A stretch of 64,000 nucleotides of DNA from Sphingobium xenophagum NBRC 107872 (GTDB lineage: Bacteria; Pseudomonadota; Alphaproteobacteria; Sphingomonadales; Sphingomonadaceae). Of this stretch, positions 56,665-64,000 are shown piece by piece. The stretch lies in contig NZ_BARE01000023.1 of NCBI RefSeq assembly GCF_000367345.1, positions 24,402-88,401 of the forward strand, in the 5' to 3' direction. A program made the position numbers and the translations under genes. The notes below the pieces were generated by a model that searched no databases, was not told the origin of the DNA, and saw only the letters and a list, made by a program, of their open reading frames with translations. Numbering within the stretch: position 1 is the first letter of the stretch; each line of letters begins with the position of its first letter.

Positions 56665-56993
56665 TGATCGGCATCTTTCATTCCGCGCAGGACAGTTTCA
56701 CGGGCCAAATCCGGACCCTCATGCTCGATGTTGTCGTGACGCTCGTCCCGGCTCCATCGAACGACAGCGATAATGCACCCGACTGGCGCGTGCTGCTCGG
56801 CGATTCCGAAACCGGCACTGAAATTGGTGCTGGCTGGAACCGCACAGGCGAGCGCGCCGGTGCCTTTGTCGCGGTGCAGATCGACGACCCGGCCTTTGCC
56901 CATCCCCTGCGCGCCAACCTGCTCCGGTCCATGTCCCGTGACGACGAGCATCACCTGCTCTGGTCGCGTCCGACCAATCGCGATCGGAAATAG
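56661..56993 (+). CDS. DUF736 domain-containing protein (second copy)
   Basis: 110-aa DUF736 protein. IGIFHSAQDSFTGQIRTLML, GSETGTEIGAGWNR-like and HLLWSRPTNRD mark the family, but the sequence is clearly diverged from the first copy at 52041, with an acidic insertion (APSNDSDNAPDW). Sits between traF and the lytic transglycosylase. Confidence 0.88.
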   Translation: MMIGIFHSAQDSFTGQIRTLMLDVVVTLVPAPSNDSDNAPDWRVLLGDSETGTEIGAGWNRTGERAGAFVAVQIDDPAFAHPLRANLLRSMSRDDEHHLLWSRPTNRDRK

Positions 56994-56996
56994 GCT

Positions 56997-57770
56997 ATGA
57001 TCGTTGCTTCGCTTCGCCGTCGCAGGTGTTCCGTAGTTCGGATTGCCGTTCGGCTGCGCCTTCACCTTCTCCTTCCCGGCACTTGTTTCGCTCTCGGCTT
57101 GGCAGCGGCGACTTCTCCGGTTGCCGCAGTTGCGACGATACCTGACCAGTTTGCAGCGCATCCCTATGCGCCGCATGTCGCAGAGGCATCGCAGCGCTTC
57201 GGCATTCCCGAGCTCTGGATATGGGCGGTGATGCGGGCGGAAAGTCGCGGCAATTCGCGCGCGGTTTCACCCGCAGGAGCCATCGGTCTGATGCAGATCA
57301 TGCCCGGCACTTGGTCGATGCTGAGCGCGCGGCATGGCCTTGGCTCTGACCCGTTCGATGTGCGTGCGAACATCCTTGGAGGTGCGGCCTATCTGCGCGC
57401 CATGTGGGATCGGTATCGCAATGTCAGCTTGATGCTGGCGGCCTACAATGCGGGGCCAGGCCGTGCCGATGACTATGCTGCCGGTCGTCGCAGTCTTCCG
57501 GCAGAAACCGTCAACTACGTCGCCCAGATCGCGCCAAGTCTTGGAATGGCCAGCATCGCTTCGCCTGCTGCCATGCCACCTGCCAATGCTCATCGATGGC
57601 GTCAGGCTACATTGTTCACACCGCGCGGTGATGGAGAAGCGAGCAACAATGACGGTGCTGCCGATGTGCAGCCACAGCGCACCCAGCTTGCGTCGCCGTC
57701 GGCCTCTTTACCGTCACCGAACCCCGCGCCGCACCCCCTGTTTGTCTCGCTTTCACCACGAAATCCGTGA
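56997..57770 (+). CDS. Conjugation-associated lytic transglycosylase
   Basis: 257-aa exported SLT-type murein lytic transglycosylase that opens peptidoglycan for the transfer channel. Catalytic Glu is E82 in VMRAESRGNSRAVSPAGAIGLMQIMPGTW; AAYNAGPGRADDYA follows. The first 45 residues contain a signal peptide; the true start may be slightly downstream of 56997. The C-terminus is Pro/Ser-rich. Equivalent to msi107 of the M. loti island by position. Confidence 0.88.
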   Translation: MIVASLRRRRCSVVRIAVRLRLHLLLPGTCFALGLAAATSPVAAVATIPDQFAAHPYAPHVAEASQRFGIPELWIWAVMRAESRGNSRAVSPAGAIGLMQIMPGTWSMLSARHGLGSDPFDVRANILGGAAYLRAMWDRYRNVSLMLAAYNAGPGRADDYAAGRRSLPAETVNYVAQIAPSLGMASIASPAAMPPANAHRWRQATLFTPRGDGEASNNDGAADVQPQRTQLASPSASLPSPNPAPHPLFVSLSPRNP

Positions 57771-57923
57771 TGGGTTACGCCAGCGCATCTCCGACGGTTC
57801 GGGCGTCGTTTCGGATAGGTACGGCGGGGAGGAGTGTGTTTGAGCGAGAGGGCAATTGTGGAGGGCAAGATAAAAGGAGTGCCAGCACCTGGCTCTCATG
57901 TGGTTGTTGTAGTGCGATAATTT

Positions 57924-57953
57924 CGTATGGCACCGGGCAAAGCCCGCCATACG
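57924..57953. other. Hairpin upstream of the relaxase gene, oriT candidate
   Basis: CGTATGG (57924-57930) and CCATACG (57947-57953) flank an inner stem CGGGC-AAA-GCCCG (57934-57946), with CAC bulged on the left side. It sits in the 235-base gap between the transglycosylase and relaxase genes, a usual place for oriT in this ICE family. The nick site cannot be read. Confidence 0.5.
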
Positions 57954-58005
57954 ATGTTTCCCAAACACCCGCAAAACTGCGGCGTAATCGTCTGGCACCT
58001 TCAAA

Positions 58006-59760
58006 ATGAGCCGCGACGACAATGAATTTCGGGTGCGGCCGGGAAGAAGCAGGGACAGCGGTGCAGCCTCTGGAAGGCGAAGCCAGAAGCTGGCGGCTCA
58101 GGTCCAGCGTGCCGCCAACAAGGCGGGCCATGCGGGTTCACGGCGAGCGGGTCTGAAACGCGGCAGCGGTAGCGGCAAAGCCGCGCGCGGGCGTCGGACG
58201 GTTGCCGCGATGCGCCGCACACCTGGCCAACGCCGCGTTACTGTCATGGCGCGCATCGCTCGCCATAAAGGTGCGCATTACCGCGCCGCACCGCTGGCAA
58301 AGCACATCACCTATCTTGAGCGTGACGGCGTGTCCCGCGACGGGCGCGATGCCTCGATGTTCGATGCCCAGACCGACAGGGCTGATCGGGATGCCTTTGC
58401 AGGGCGTTGCGAAGATGACCGGCACCACTTTCGTTTCATCGTCTCGCCCGAAGATGCAGGGGACATGGAAGACCTGCGCACCTTCACCCGCGAATTGATG
58501 GCTGACGCGGCCAAGGATCTGGGCACCGAACTGGACTGGGTCGCCGTTGACCATTGGAACACCGACAATCCGCACATCCATGTGCTGGTGCGCGGCGTTG
58601 CCAGCGACGGCGCCGATCTTGTCATTGACCGGGGCTATATCAGCGAAGGGCTGCGGTTCCGAGCGGAAGAGCGGGTGACGCTCGAACTGGGGCCGCGCAC
58701 CGAGCTGGACATCCGCACCGCACTCGAACGCGAGGTCGATGCCGAGCGCTGGACCAGTCTTGACCGGCAGCTTGAACGCTTGGGTCAGGACACGGCCGGT
58801 CTTGTCGACCTGCGCCCTGGCGGCGACACCGATCCCGAAATGCGCCGGCTGCTGTTGGGCCGCGCCGCCAAACTGGAGCAGCTGGGGCTGGCGGCGCGTG
58901 AAGGGCCTGCGGTGTGGGCTCTCGAGGCCGGTGCCGAAAACACATTGCGCGATCTTTCGGTGCGCAACGACATCATCAAGACGATGCACAATGCCATGAG
59001 CCGCGAAGGCAGGCGGTTTGATGTATCGGCATTGGCGCTGCATCAGGATGTTCCAAGCGAACCGGTCATCGGACGCCTGGTCGAACGTGGCCTCCACGAC
59101 GAGCTGACGGGCAGCGCCTATGCCATCGTCGATGGAGTCGATGGTCGCACGCACCATCTGCGGTTCAATGACATGGAGATGACCGGCGATGCCAAAGCCG
59201 GATCGATCGTCGAACTGCGCTCATGGGAGGATGCCAAAGGGCATGACCGGCTGTCGCTCGCCACAAGATCAGACATACCCCTCGAGGCACAGATCAAAGC
59301 ACCCGGCGCGACGTGGCTTGATCGCCAGCTTGTTGCCCGCGATCCCGTGGCAACGGGCAATGGTTTCGGGCGCGAGGTGCGCGATGCCCTAGATGCCCGC
59401 GCCAGCCATCTCGAAACGCAGGGGCTTGCCCGCCGGCAGGGCCAGCGGGTCATCCTTGCTCAGGATCTCGTCGGGACGCTGAAGAATCAGGAACTGACGG
59501 CCGCCACGCAGGCCATCGCCGCGCGCACGGGACTTGAGCACAAACCGTCGGGCGCAGGCGACTATGTCAGCGGCATCTACCGGGAGCGGGTGACGCTTTC
59601 GACGGGCCGCTTCGCGATGATCGACGAAGGGCTGGGCTTCCAGCTCGTGCCTTGGCGCCCGGCGCTCGATCAGCACCTCGGCCAGCACATCACCGGCACC
59701 ATGTCGCCGGGCGGTTCTGTCGACTGGGCCTTGGGCCGCGGACGCGGGATCAGCCTGTGA
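58006..59760 (+). CDS. Relaxase (VirD2/DUF3363 type, RlxS-like)
   Basis: 584-aa relaxase that nicks oriT and pilots the strand. Metal-binding HxH is H190-H192 in WNTDNPHIHVLVRG; the candidate catalytic Tyr is in LAKHITYLERDG. The N-terminus is strongly basic (SRRAGLKRGSGSGKAARGRR). C-terminal DUF3363 region: FGREVRDALDARASHLETQGLARRQG. In the M. loti family the homologue RlxS acts in transfer and in rolling-circle maintenance. Confidence 0.92.
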   Translation: MSRDDNEFRVRPGRSRDSGAASGRRSQKLAAQVQRAANKAGHAGSRRAGLKRGSGSGKAARGRRTVAAMRRTPGQRRVTVMARIARHKGAHYRAAPLAKHITYLERDGVSRDGRDASMFDAQTDRADRDAFAGRCEDDRHHFRFIVSPEDAGDMEDLRTFTRELMADAAKDLGTELDWVAVDHWNTDNPHIHVLVRGVASDGADLVIDRGYISEGLRFRAEERVTLELGPRTELDIRTALEREVDAERWTSLDRQLERLGQDTAGLVDLRPGGDTDPEMRRLLLGRAAKLEQLGLAAREGPAVWALEAGAENTLRDLSVRNDIIKTMHNAMSREGRRFDVSALALHQDVPSEPVIGRLVERGLHDELTGSAYAIVDGVDGRTHHLRFNDMEMTGDAKAGSIVELRSWEDAKGHDRLSLATRSDIPLEAQIKAPGATWLDRQLVARDPVATGNGFGREVRDALDARASHLETQGLARRQGQRVILAQDLVGTLKNQELTAATQAIAARTGLEHKPSGAGDYVSGIYRERVTLSTGRFAMIDEGLGFQLVPWRPALDQHLGQHITGTMSPGGSVDWALGRGRGISL

Positions 59761-59793
59761 CCCTCATTCACCCCTTATCAGGAGCAACCTTCA

Positions 59794-61854
59794 ATGAACG
59801 CCACCCGTATTCTCTGGGGTCAGGTCATTGCCGTCATCAGCGTCACCTTGCTTGGCATCTGGTCTGCCACCCAATGGACGGCCGACGCCCTTGCACACCA
59901 ACCTGAGCTCGGCCAGCCCTGGTTCTGGCTGGGACCTTGGCCAATCTACCCGCCCTATGCCTTCTTCTGGTGGTGGTTTGCGTTCGACGCCTATGCACCA
60001 AAGATTTTCCAGACCGGCGCATTCATCGCGGTTTCGGGTGCCATGGCCGCCATAGTCATCGCGATTGCCATGTCGGTCTGGCGCGCGCGGGAGGAGAAGC
60101 AGTCAGAGACGTATGGGTCTGCGCGGTGGGCAACCGACAAGGAAATCCGCAAGGCCGGCCTCCTGAAACAGGACGGCGTGGTGATCGGCTCGCACAAGAA
60201 CCGGTATCTGCGGCACAATGGCCCCGAGCATATTCTCTGCTTTGCGCCGACCCGTTCCGGCAAGGGCGTTGGTCTCGTAATCCCCTCGCTGCTCGCCTGG
60301 CCGGGCAGTTGCATCGTCCACGATATCAAGGGCGAGAACTGGGATCTGACGGCGGGCTTTCGCGCCCGACATGGCCGCGTCCTGCTGTTCGATCCGACCA
60401 ACCCCGCATCCAACCCCTACAATCCGCTACTCGAAGTCCGGAAGGGCGATTGGGAGGTGCGTGACGCCCAGAACATCGCCGACATATTGATCGACCCCGA
60501 AGGGTCACTGGAAAAACGCACGCATTGGGAGAAGACCAGCCACTCGCTGCTCGTCGGCACCATCCTGCACGTCCTCTATGCCGAGAAGGACAAGTCGCTG
60601 GCCGGGGTCGCTGGCTTCCTTTCCGATCCGCGCCGTTCGATCGAGACCACGCTGCACCGCATGAAGACGACCCCGCACCTCGGTAAGGACGGTGTCCACC
60701 CCGTTGTAGCAGCCGCCGCGCAGGAACTGCTGAACAAGTCCGACAATGAGAGGTCTGGCGTCCTGTCGACGGCCATGTCGTTCCTCGGCCTCTACCGCGA
60801 CCCTGTGATTGCGCAGGTGACCGGAGCCTCTGACTGGCGCATCACCGATCTTGTCGATTCAGCGGCACCTGTGTCGCTCTATCTGGTCATACCTCCTTCC
60901 GATATCAGCCGGACCAAGCCGCTCGTGCGCCTGATGCTCAATCAGATCGGTCGCCGCTTGACCGAAGAACTGAGAGCCAAGGGTCGCCGACAGCGCGTGA
61001 TGTTCATGCTCGACGAATTCCCGGCTCTGGGGCGGCTAGACTTCTTCGAAAGCGCACTGGCCTTTGTTGCAGGCTACGGGATCAAGGCATTCCTGATCGC
61101 GCAGTCGCTCAACCAGATTGAAAAGGCTTACGGGTCGAACAACGCCATTCTCGACAACTGCCATGTCCGCGTCGCGTTCGCGGCCAATGATGACAATACC
61201 GCCAGCCGCGTTTCCAATGCGCTCGGCACCGCCACCCAGATGCGGGCAATGAAGAATTATGCCGGGCATCGCCTCTCGCCATGGCTCGGCCATATCATGG
61301 TCTCTCGGACCGAGACTGCGAGGCCGTTGCTGACGCCCGGCGAAGTTCAGCAATTTTCTGAGCACGAGGAGATAGTGCTGGTGGCCAGCACGCCGCCGAT
61401 CCGCGCGGAAAAGGCAAAATACTTTCTCGACCCAAGGTTCCGCGCGCGCCTTCTGCCTGCGCCGGCCCCCAAACCGCTGCACCCGAAAAAACGGCCAAAG
61501 GACGACTGGTCTGCGCTCGCACCCATTGCCGCACCGCAGCCGACTAAACCAGCCAAGGCAGAAGTGAAAAGCTCCGAACAGCCGTCAGCCGCTCAGCCAA
61601 AGCCGGATGTGCCGTCAGATGCAATTGGGGCCGAATCCGAAAATGATACGGCGAACTCCGGGATCAGGCGAGAACCCGAACTGGGCGAACATGAGGATGT
61701 CGTTCCCGTCCCCAAGCCACCGGTCAACGAGTTCGATCTTGATCGCGATGCGCCCGAGGATGACGCAGCCAGGGTCAAACGGGAAGCTGATCGCACAATG
61801 AATCGCAATGCCCGCAATGCATCGCTCGACCCCGATGACGGCATCGACCTGTGA
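59794..61854 (+). CDS. virD4: Type IV coupling protein VirD4/TraG
   Basis: 686-aa coupling ATPase. Two or three N-terminal membrane segments (ILWGQVIAVISVTLLGIWSA, AFFWWWFAFDAY, FIAVSGAMAAIVIAIAMSVW), then Walker A in APTRSGKGVGLVIPSLL and Walker B in VMFMLDEFPALGRLDFFE. The C-terminal 120 residues are an acidic, Pro-rich tail. It links the relaxosome to the T4SS. Overlaps the RHH gene by 4 bases. Confidence 0.95.
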   Translation: MNATRILWGQVIAVISVTLLGIWSATQWTADALAHQPELGQPWFWLGPWPIYPPYAFFWWWFAFDAYAPKIFQTGAFIAVSGAMAAIVIAIAMSVWRAREEKQSETYGSARWATDKEIRKAGLLKQDGVVIGSHKNRYLRHNGPEHILCFAPTRSGKGVGLVIPSLLAWPGSCIVHDIKGENWDLTAGFRARHGRVLLFDPTNPASNPYNPLLEVRKGDWEVRDAQNIADILIDPEGSLEKRTHWEKTSHSLLVGTILHVLYAEKDKSLAGVAGFLSDPRRSIETTLHRMKTTPHLGKDGVHPVVAAAAQELLNKSDNERSGVLSTAMSFLGLYRDPVIAQVTGASDWRITDLVDSAAPVSLYLVIPPSDISRTKPLVRLMLNQIGRRLTEELRAKGRRQRVMFMLDEFPALGRLDFFESALAFVAGYGIKAFLIAQSLNQIEKAYGSNNAILDNCHVRVAFAANDDNTASRVSNALGTATQMRAMKNYAGHRLSPWLGHIMVSRTETARPLLTPGEVQQFSEHEEIVLVASTPPIRAEKAKYFLDPRFRARLLPAPAPKPLHPKKRPKDDWSALAPIAAPQPTKPAKAEVKSSEQPSAAQPKPDVPSDAIGAESENDTANSGIRREPELGEHEDVVPVPKPPVNEFDLDRDAPEDDAARVKREADRTMNRNARNASLDPDDGIDL

Positions 61855-62279
61855 GGAAGAAGCCCCACAGCAAGCAAACCTTTCGGCTCGACATCGAACT
61901 GGCCAAATTGCTGGAGGAACGCGCTCATGCCCGCGGCGTGTCGCGCACCGAAGTGGTGGAAGCGGCGTTGATGTCTCTGCTGCAGTCCGATCAGGATGAA
62001 CGGATGGAAGCCGCTCTGGCAAGGCGGCTCGATCGCGTGTCACGGCAACTGGATCGGCTCGAATGGCATGTGGAGTTGACGAACGAGGCGATTGCCCTGT
62101 TCGTGCGCTTCTGGCTCACCAGCAATCCGCCACTACCCGACGCCGCGATGAAAGCGGCACAGGCGACTGGGAAAAAGCGGTGGCAGGGATTTGTGGAATC
62201 ACTCTCACGGCGGATGGAGGCGGGGCCGAAACTGCAGGATGAACTAGGCCGCGAAAACCGACGTGGCACACAAGATTAA
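61851..62279 (+). CDS. Ribbon-helix-helix protein of the transfer region
   Basis: 142-aa protein starting at GTG 61851 within the virD4 stop. N-terminal RHH fold (KQTFRLDIELAKLLEERAHARGVSRTEVVEAALMSLL) of CopG type, then a helical region (RLDRVSRQLDRLEWHVELTNEAIALFVRFW). In related elements it stands between virD4 and the trb genes and may act in relaxosome or trb regulation. Here the trb genes do not follow directly. Confidence 0.85.
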   Translation: MRKKPHSKQTFRLDIELAKLLEERAHARGVSRTEVVEAALMSLLQSDQDERMEAALARRLDRVSRQLDRLEWHVELTNEAIALFVRFWLTSNPPLPDAAMKAAQATGKKRWQGFVESLSRRMEAGPKLQDELGRENRRGTQD

Positions 62280-62398
62280 ATTCAAAATATCAAGATGATT
62301 ATTTTATAATAATGAAAATCTTTACCAATTATACGTGAGATTGCGAACCAAGAGACCGGACATAATTTATCAGAAATTCGGCACGCTGAGATTTTGTG

Positions 62399-63073
62399 TC
62401 AGAACGCTGCGATGCGCGCTCTACGCTGGCCGCATTTGGAGCACTTGAGCCGTGTCTTTAGGTCCTCCAAGCTCAATCCCGCTGCGATGTACTGCTTAAG
62501 GTCTTTTTTGGTGAGGATTGCGGGCTTGCGACAGAAGAATCCGGAGTCGCATCTTACTAGCATCTCCAAGTCGTCCTCTATCCAGCCTGTCAGAGTGTCG
62601 GGCGACTTCGAAAGGCGTTCGATATCCAGTCGCCACTGCTGGGTTTCGTCACTGTTCCAGTCGATCTCCATGGCTGCTGCTTCAGCCATGAACCGATGCT
62701 TGCCCTTGTTGACAGTGGGTTCGTAGTCCTTGCCGCGATCCATGATGAGGTCGGCTTCATAGAGGAACTCGCCATCCTTGTCGTAGGTTTGCCTAAAAAG
62801 GACTTGGATTAAGTTTGGAGGATCCGCCTCGTTGCTTTCTTTTGTGATGAAGAGTCCTTGCGTTCCGCTGCCGTTCAAGTCCCTACTAAATCTGATGCTT
62901 AGGCCTCGGCAAAGCGAGAAGAAGTAGCTGTGGTCATGCATGGCCAGTGCTAGTTTGGCTATGTCGTCGCACGAAATCTCCTGCGGGTTGGCTGCATCAT
63001 CGCCCAGCTTAACCGTTTCCCCCTGACGCAGCAGCACGTTTGGGATGATCGGTTTGTCGGCGTGTGCGTCCAT
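62399..63073 (-). CDS. Hypothetical cargo protein
   Basis: 224-aa protein starting MDAHADKPIIPNVLLRQGET, with GGGAGG upstream of the ATG. No domain recognised. It has AMHDHSYFFSLCRGLSIRFSRDLNGSG, a central acidic part and, at the C-terminus, SLEDLKTRLKCSKCGQRRARIAAF, a single CxxC knuckle with a basic tail that could bind zinc or nucleic acid. Base composition is less GC-rich than the transfer genes, and it lies on the opposite strand, so it is probably acquired cargo. Confidence 0.65.
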   Translation of the reverse strand: MDAHADKPIIPNVLLRQGETVKLGDDAANPQEISCDDIAKLALAMHDHSYFFSLCRGLSIRFSRDLNGSGTQGLFITKESNEADPPNLIQVLFRQTYDKDGEFLYEADLIMDRGKDYEPTVNKGKHRFMAEAAAMEIDWNSDETQQWRLDIERLSKSPDTLTGWIEDDLEMLVRCDSGFFCRKPAILTKKDLKQYIAAGLSLEDLKTRLKCSKCGQRRARIAAF

Positions 63074-63354
63074 GATGCCTCCCATATTCATCATACAGTC
63101 GATCCCGCTTAATGTTTGTCCAAATACTCGTCGACCCCCTACTGAGAACATTGGCCTGAATCAGCGTGGCGAGTTCGTTCCGGCTTTATGCGTTCCACAT
63201 GCCTAAATTGTTGTGCCATGGCCCCGCGAGTGGATTGATCAGAACGATCGAATCCGATTGGTGATTCCCAACGGGTGAACTCCCGCGATCGAGAAGTGCT
63301 TGGCGGTTTCTAACTACAACGCAATATTGCGCGCGCCATCACGATTGCGCGGGC
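63074..63354. other. Divergent intergenic region of the cargo pair
   Basis: 281 bases between the two divergent cargo genes. It must contain both promoters. No clear repeat or operator was recognised. Confidence 0.4.
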
Positions 63355-64000
63355 ATGGCTGAAGCAGCAGCAGCGGAAGGTGAAGAAATAATGCAAAACC
63401 CCGAAAACAGGGTGGCAGCGCTCGCCACTGAGATAAAGGATCTCGCACCGACCATCGCGGAGTTAACGCAGCGGGTCCGAACGGTGATGGCCGACCCACA
63501 GATCGCCAGCCTAGAAGGACGGGAGCGGGCAGAGACGCTATTACCCTGCGAAATTGGCGCGGAAGCCCTTGGCCGCTGTCAGATCCTAGTGGCGAACAAC
63601 GTCGTTGTCTTAGAAACGCTCGGTGTCATATCGCTGACTAGGTACGTCTTCGAGTTACTTGTATGGCTCAGGACTATCCAGGCGAATCCCCTGAAATCTC
63701 TTCGTTTTCTTATTCTTTCGCTGAAGGACGGAGAGGATCACACCTCCCAGCATATCGCCCACCTGGAAGCCGAAGCTCATTTCCTCGACGTCATCGCGGA
63801 GCGCGACGATCCGATACCGGGATTGACGGTGCTTCAAGAAGAGCACGGCGAGAACCTGACGGCTGAAATCGTCCGCAACGCTGAAAAGGCTCGGATGGAC
63901 GTAATTGATTTCGAGGCTCGGCGGCATTTTATCGCCTACGCAGCCGACGCCAAGGTAAACGGCTACGGATTCCAAGCTCATCTGATCAGGAAGAGGGGCT
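63355..64000 (+). CDS. Unknown protein, runs off right edge
   Basis: An uninterrupted frame from ATG 63355 (MAEAAAAEGEEIMQNPENR) to the end, 215 codons without stop. ATG 63391 (MQNPEN), with AAGG 11 bases upstream, is an equally good start. Sequence is helical: DLAPTIAELTQRVRTVMADPQ, then ISLTRYVFELLVWLRTI, a possible membrane or buried helix, and LEAEAHFLDVIAERDDPIPGL. The pattern loosely recalls DUF5677-like proteins, but this is not firm. Divergent from the hypothetical cargo gene, so they may be functionally linked. Confidence 0.6.
   Translation, partial: MAEAAAAEGEEIMQNPENRVAALATEIKDLAPTIAELTQRVRTVMADPQIASLEGRERAETLLPCEIGAEALGRCQILVANNVVVLETLGVISLTRYVFELLVWLRTIQANPLKSLRFLILSLKDGEDHTSQHIAHLEAEAHFLDVIAERDDPIPGLTVLQEEHGENLTAEIVRNAEKARMDVIDFEARRHFIAYAADAKVNGYGFQAHLIRKRG

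Larger units (their letters stand above)
50275..64000. mobile_element. Left part of an integrative conjugative element
   Basis: From the 3' end of tRNA-Gly to the window edge the genes are those of an alphaproteobacterial ICE related to the transfer region of ICEMlSymR7A: DUF736, XRE regulator, DUF2285 proteins, excisionase, RepA, DUF2840, TraF, lytic transglycosylase, relaxase, VirD4. Integrase, trb-type T4SS and the right attachment site are not in the window. Left of the tRNA all genes look chromosomal. Confidence 0.85.

Overview
The window looks like a chromosome segment of a sphingomonad (Alphaproteobacteria, Sphingomonadaceae, probably Sphingobium or Sphingomonas). Evidence: high GC throughout, a suf operon led by an Rrf2-type regulator, GyrB and PyrD of alphaproteobacterial type, a quinoprotein alcohol oxidation cluster, and an integrative conjugative element (ICE) of the alphaproteobacterial DUF736/DUF2285/DUF2840 type next to a tRNA-Gly gene. 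Genus is inferred from gene content only.

Layout. 1-14480: mostly housekeeping genes (AsmA-like protein, 2-hydroxyacid dehydrogenase, PLP trans-sulfuration enzyme, Lhr-type helicase, gyrB, lipoproteins, NHL protein, a MocR regulator divergent from a YczE-type membrane protein, pyrD). 14574-15775: a 22-codon ORF ending in a strong terminator, then an AraC regulator. 15876-22500: the iron-sulfur assembly operon (Rrf2 regulator, sufB, a DUF559 insertion, a hypothetical gene, sufC, sufD, sufS, sufT, sufA), interrupted by palindromic repeats. 22622-30125: SDR enzyme, paralogous secreted proteins, coq7, dsbB, ctpA, an EnvC-like activator, rlmH, rsfS, nadD.

30177-46033: a PQQ alcohol oxidation cluster. 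It holds a quinoprotein alcohol dehydrogenase with a lanthanide-type Asp-Phe-Asp motif, cytochrome c, a periplasmic binding-protein homologue, pseudoazurin, aldehyde dehydrogenase, several PQQ-associated accessory proteins, a LuxR-type response regulator, a PAS hybrid kinase, a FIST sensor and a TonB receptor. A repeated 17-bp motif (consensus GACCCAAGGTCYAATGG) lies in at least five of its intergenic regions and may be the operator of this regulon. 46043-49835 encodes a PaoABC-like periplasmic molybdenum aldehyde oxidoreductase.

50200-64000: tRNA-Gly(GCC), then the left part of an ICE. Order: two small genes, DUF736, an XRE regulator, a QseM-like DUF2285 protein, an FseA-like gene split by a +1 frameshift at a TTT-C site, an RdfS-like excisionase, RepA with an iteron and DnaA-box origin, DUF2840, TraF peptidase, a second DUF736, lytic transglycosylase, an oriT-like hairpin, relaxase, VirD4 coupling protein and an RHH protein. 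Two unrecognised, less GC-rich genes follow and look like cargo. The last runs off the window. No integrase, T4SS (trb) genes or quorum-sensing traR/traI are seen here, so the element must continue to the right.
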